8,667 bases of DNA from Pseudomonadota bacterium. Lineage in GTDB: Bacteria > Pseudomonadota > Alphaproteobacteria > Micropepsales > Micropepsaceae. The notes beneath the pieces are model-generated. The model was not told where the DNA came from. It ran no database searches and worked only from the letters and a program-made list of their open reading frames with translations. Shown here one piece after another: positions 6,221 through 8,667 of the stretch. Location of the stretch: NCBI GenBank assembly GCA_021808875.1, contig JAKBAU010000141.1, positions 1 to 8,667 of the forward strand, written 5' to 3'. Made by a program: the position numbers and the translations under genes. Within the stretch, counting starts at the first letter, position 1. Each line of letters begins with the position of its first letter.

Positions 6221-6848
6221 CCACATCGTTCACACGCTTCTGGGATTCATCACCAGCCATGCTGATCTGGCGCTTCCCACGGTGTTCTTTGTCACCTTTG
6301 GGGAATCATTTGCCTTCGTCAGTCTGTTTTTTCCCGGAACAACCGTGATTCTGGCCTGTGGCGCTCTGATTGCCGCCCACGCTCTGCCGGCGTGGCCGGT
6401 CCTCATGGGGGGCATAGCCGGTGCGATTCTGGGGGATTCCTGTTCTTACTGGCTGGGGCGCCGCTATGGCCATCTGACCGAGGCGGTCTGGCCTTTTACC
6501 CGCCACCCCGAAATGTTGACACGCGGCTATGAGTTTTTTGGCCGCCATGGCACCAAGAGCATCTTTTTGGGACGTTTTCTGGGGCCATTTCGGGCGGTAC
6601 TGCCATTGCTGGCGGGCATCACCAAGATGCCGTCGGCGCGCTTCTGGTTCGCCAATGTGACCTCCGCGGTCGTCTGGGTCCCCGCACTCTTGGCCCCCGG
6701 CGTCCTGGCCGGATATGGGCTGTCAATGCTGGGAACGCATCGGGACTGGATGGTGGCCGCCGGGCTTGCCATCACCCTCAGCCTGGCCGCGGCTGTGGTC
6801 CTCCTCCGGCGGCGCAACTATCTGCGTGGTCTCAAGCTCGATGCCTGA
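6213..6848 (+). CDS. DedA-family inner-membrane protein
   Basis: The 211-residue multi-pass protein carries the DedA (SNARE-associated/VTT) domain. Signatures are E31 followed by the re-entrant-loop FFPG (39-42), GDSCSYWLGRRYG (74-86) and FLGRFLGPFRAVLPLLAG (118-135), with a hydrophobic helix at about 180-198 and a basic C-terminus. DedA proteins are thought to be proton-motive-force-linked transporters or flippases of lipid carriers such as undecaprenyl phosphate; the exact substrate here is unknown. Translation starts at TTG 6213, nine bases after AGAGGAG (6197-6203); the next in-frame Met is residue 65, inside the domain, so the TTG is needed. The last 31 bases overlap the convergent small membrane-protein gene. 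A mini-ORF with a strong ribosome site overlaps its start. Confidence 0.92.
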   Translation: MFNHIVHTLLGFITSHADLALPTVFFVTFGESFAFVSLFFPGTTVILACGALIAAHALPAWPVLMGGIAGAILGDSCSYWLGRRYGHLTEAVWPFTRHPEMLTRGYEFFGRHGTKSIFLGRFLGPFRAVLPLLAGITKMPSARFWFANVTSAVVWVPALLAPGVLAGYGLSMLGTHRDWMVAAGLAITLSLAAAVVLLRRRNYLRGLKLDA

Positions 6849-7108
6849 GAAGGGTTCTGGCTCGCGCTCTTTGGCCTATCGTCGGGGTGGGGGCGTTGGC
6901 GCTGCTGCAGAAAGTAGATCAGACGCAGCACGATCCACAGTGGGACCGCGACAGTGCCGATCACATAGAGCGTATACTTGACCGCATCGCTGCCCATGCC
7001 GACAGCGCCCATCATGCCCGTACCAATCATCAGAATTACGAATAGCGCTGCCGCGGAGAGAGCGATCAGTCCTGCCACCCAAAGCACAGTCTTCTCGGCC
7101 CAAGTCAT
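6818..7108 (-). CDS. Small two-helix membrane protein, function unknown
   Basis: The 96-residue product starts MTWAEKTVLWVAGLIAL and has two clear hydrophobic helices (about residues 6-29 and 44-66), the first ending in a Gly/Met-rich stretch. A polar, basic and proline-rich tail follows from about residue 67. I recognise no family. The ATG at 7108 was chosen because GGAGG (complement of 7113-7117) lies four bases upstream; the frame stays open to 7225 but the extra 39 residues have no good ribosome site and look non-coding. The 3' end overlaps the dedA 3' end by 31 bases, tail to tail. It is divergent from the dcp-like gene across 236 bases, in which I see no clear promoter or repeat. Confidence 0.6.
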   Translation of the reverse strand: MTWAEKTVLWVAGLIALSAAALFVILMIGTGMMGAVGMGSDAVKYTLYVIGTVAVPLWIVLRLIYFLQQRQRPHPDDRPKSASQNPSQASSLRPRR

Positions 7109-7344
7109 GCCCCCTCCATTTCTGTTACGCGCGCGGCCGTACCTTGGTTTGAGGCCACCGGGACGGTAGTCTTCAAGGATCGACGGAAGGTAACGCTCCC
7201 CGGCGCCTCGACTGTTCACAATCATGAAACACAGGAGAGAAGTCCACAGGAAATATCACCTTTTGTTGATGAGAATGAAGCCGAATGGAAGTTTAGTTTC
7301 ATGTTTGATGCGCTATGCGCGCGCTCTCATACAAGGACCCACCC

Positions 7345-8667
7345 ATGTCTCTTCGTTGTACGCAAACCTTGAGCCTGGCAGCACTGCTCATGCTGGGCGC
7401 GAGCGTGAGCATAAGCACTCCAGCCGCTGCGGCCGCGAGCAATCCCTTCGCCCAGCCCAGTCCACTGCCTTTTCAGGCGCCGGATTTTTCTAAGATCAAG
7501 AACAGCGATTATCTGCCAGCCTTCGAAGAAGGGATGAAACGCCAACGTGCGGAGATCGTGAGTATTGCCAATGATCCCGCTCCGCCCACTTTCGACAATA
7601 CGCTCGTGGCGATGGAAAAATCGGGGCGCATGCTCGATCGCGTATTGGAGACTTTCTTTGGCGTCGACCAGGCTGACAGCGACGCCACGCTTAATCGCGT
7701 GCAGGCGGATGTTGCTCCGCAACTGGCAGCGCAAGAGGACGCAATCTATCTGAACTCGAAGCTCTTCGCGCGCGTCAAGGCGATTTATAGCCAGCGCGCA
7801 CGTCTCAAACTGGATCCAGAAAGCCGCCAGCTGCTCAGGGTCTACTATCAGCAATTCGTTCACGACGGGGCCAACCTGTCACCCGCCGACAAGCAGAAGC
7901 TGAAGAAGCTCAACGAGCGCGAAGCAACGCTTGAGACTGAGTTCCAGCAGAAGTTGGTCGCGGCCACCAAGGCTGGAGCCTATGTCACCTCCAATGTCGC
8001 CGATCTTGCCGGTCTCAGCAAAACCCAGATCGATGCCGCGGCGGCGGCTGCCAAGGCGCATGGCCTAAAAGGAAAATGGCTGATCCCGCTGCAGAATACC
8101 ACGCAGCAGCCGGTCATGGCCGAGCTGACCAATCGCGCAGTGCGCAAGAAAATTTTTGAGAATTCGTGGATGCGCGCCGAACGCGGCGATGCCAACGACA
8201 CGCGAAAGGTGATCGCAGAGCTCGCCAAGCTGCGGGCGGTGAAGGCCAAGCTGCTGGGCTATCCGAGTTATGCCGATTATGAGCTTTATGATCAGATGGC
8301 CAAGACGCCCCAGAATGTTCAGCGCTTTTTGGGACAGTTGATTGGACCAGCAGCTGCCAGGGCCGCGTCCGAAGCCCAAGAAATCCAGGCCATGATCAAA
8401 AAGGATGGGCAGACCTTCAAGCTTGAGCCCTGGGATTGGGAATATTACTCGGAGCAGGTGCGCAAGGCCAAATACAACATCGATTCGCGTGAATTGCGGC
8501 CCTACTTTGAACTCAATCGCGTACTGAAGGATGGTGTCTTCTATGCCGCCCATGAGCTCTATGGCGTCACCTTCAAGGAGCGTCATGATCTCCCAGTCTA
8601 TCAGAAGGACGTGCGAGTATTTGAGGTGTTTGACAATAACGGCAAGCCTCTCGGGCTGATCTACTTC
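7345..8667 (+). CDS. dcp: Secreted M3-family peptidyl-dipeptidase (Dcp-like), C-terminus beyond window
   Basis: The first 441 codons are present and the frame is still open at the right edge. Residues 1-30 form a Sec-type signal peptide: R4, a hydrophobic core at about 9-20, and an AAAA run with likely cleavage after A30, so the enzyme should be periplasmic. The mature part reads like the N-terminal helical domain of Dcp/oligopeptidase A enzymes: NPF..PSPLPFQAPDF (32-47), YLPAFEEGM (55-63), TFDNTLVAMEKSG (81-93), and a later LGYPSYADYEL. Dcp removes C-terminal dipeptides using zinc held by HExxH; that motif lies past the window end (the family is about 680-730 residues). The ATG at 7345 follows AAGGA (7333-7337) by seven bases. 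Related M3 oligopeptidases such as PrlC are possible but usually lack a signal peptide. Confidence 0.9.
   Translation, partial: MSLRCTQTLSLAALLMLGASVSISTPAAAAASNPFAQPSPLPFQAPDFSKIKNSDYLPAFEEGMKRQRAEIVSIANDPAPPTFDNTLVAMEKSGRMLDRVLETFFGVDQADSDATLNRVQADVAPQLAAQEDAIYLNSKLFARVKAIYSQRARLKLDPESRQLLRVYYQQFVHDGANLSPADKQKLKKLNEREATLETEFQQKLVAATKAGAYVTSNVADLAGLSKTQIDAAAAAAKAHGLKGKWLIPLQNTTQQPVMAELTNRAVRKKIFENSWMRAERGDANDTRKVIAELAKLRAVKAKLLGYPSYADYELYDQMAKTPQNVQRFLGQLIGPAAARAASEAQEIQAMIKKDGQTFKLEPWDWEYYSEQVRKAKYNIDSRELRPYFELNRVLKDGVFYAAHELYGVTFKERHDLPVYQKDVRVFEVFDNNGKPLGLIYF

Noticed and set aside
7223..7303. CATGAAAC (7223-7230) and GTTTCATG (7296-7303) as an inverted repeat upstream of dcp
   Set aside because: Eight bases separated by about 65 bases is within chance expectation and has no supporting context.
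7224..7493. 89-codon plus-strand frame ahead of and overlapping dcp
   Set aside because: No ribosome site, no domain, and it runs out of frame through the dcp signal peptide coding region.
7327..7863. 178-codon minus-strand frame opposite the start of the dcp-like gene
   Set aside because: The plus strand encodes a clear signal peptide and M3-family N-terminus; the antisense frame resembles nothing known.
8065..8586. 173-codon minus-strand frame opposite the dcp-like gene
   Set aside because: It is a shadow of the continuous M3 peptidase frame, which stays open to the window end.

Overview
The window is about 8.7 kb of fairly GC-rich bacterial DNA, almost certainly from an alphaproteobacterium. 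The main evidence is a GcrA-type cell-cycle regulator at the left edge, divergent from an argD-argF-hslO run (an arrangement I recall from other alphaproteobacteria), plus a CYP153-type P450 and a DUF2189 membrane protein. I cannot name the genus. Nothing looks like a phage, insertion sequence, CRISPR array or tRNA/rRNA locus.

Left part (1-450): the first 44 codons of gcrA run off the left edge on the minus strand. Divergent from it, 316 non-coding bases precede argD. They are not empty: they hold a DnaA-box-like 9-mer and a GANTC site next to gcrA, a long irregular stem-loop (229-372) with internal bubbles, and a 10-bp GC-rich hairpin (386-410) that looks like a terminator. Together these suggest a small structured RNA with 6S-like architecture, or a structured argD leader.

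Arginine operon and chaperone (451-3588): argD (TTG start, strong ribosome site) overlaps argF by four bases (GTGA). These supply the acetylornithine aminotransferase and ornithine carbamoyltransferase steps of arginine synthesis. hslO (Hsp33, redox-activated holdase) follows after an 88-bp gap holding a UUCG-loop hairpin.

Middle (3592-5924): a DUF2189 multi-pass membrane protein on the minus strand ends only three bases from hslO, tail to tail. It is divergent from a complete CYP153-like P450, a probable terminal hydroxylase of alkanes or fatty acids. A perfect 14-bp inverted repeat with a 3-base centre lies just upstream of the P450 ribosome site and is the best operator candidate in the window. 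No ferredoxin or ferredoxin reductase is adjacent.

Right part (5925-8667): a 288-bp gap carries two strong stem-loops (5940-6021, 6103-6142), and an 18-codon mini-ORF crosses into the start of the following gene, a DedA-family membrane protein (TTG start). A small two-helix membrane protein on the minus strand overlaps the dedA 3' end. The window ends inside a secreted M3-family peptidyl-dipeptidase (Dcp-like), which lacks its catalytic half here. The protein-coding genes are ordinary chromosomal genes; the less explained signals are the structured intergenic sequences.
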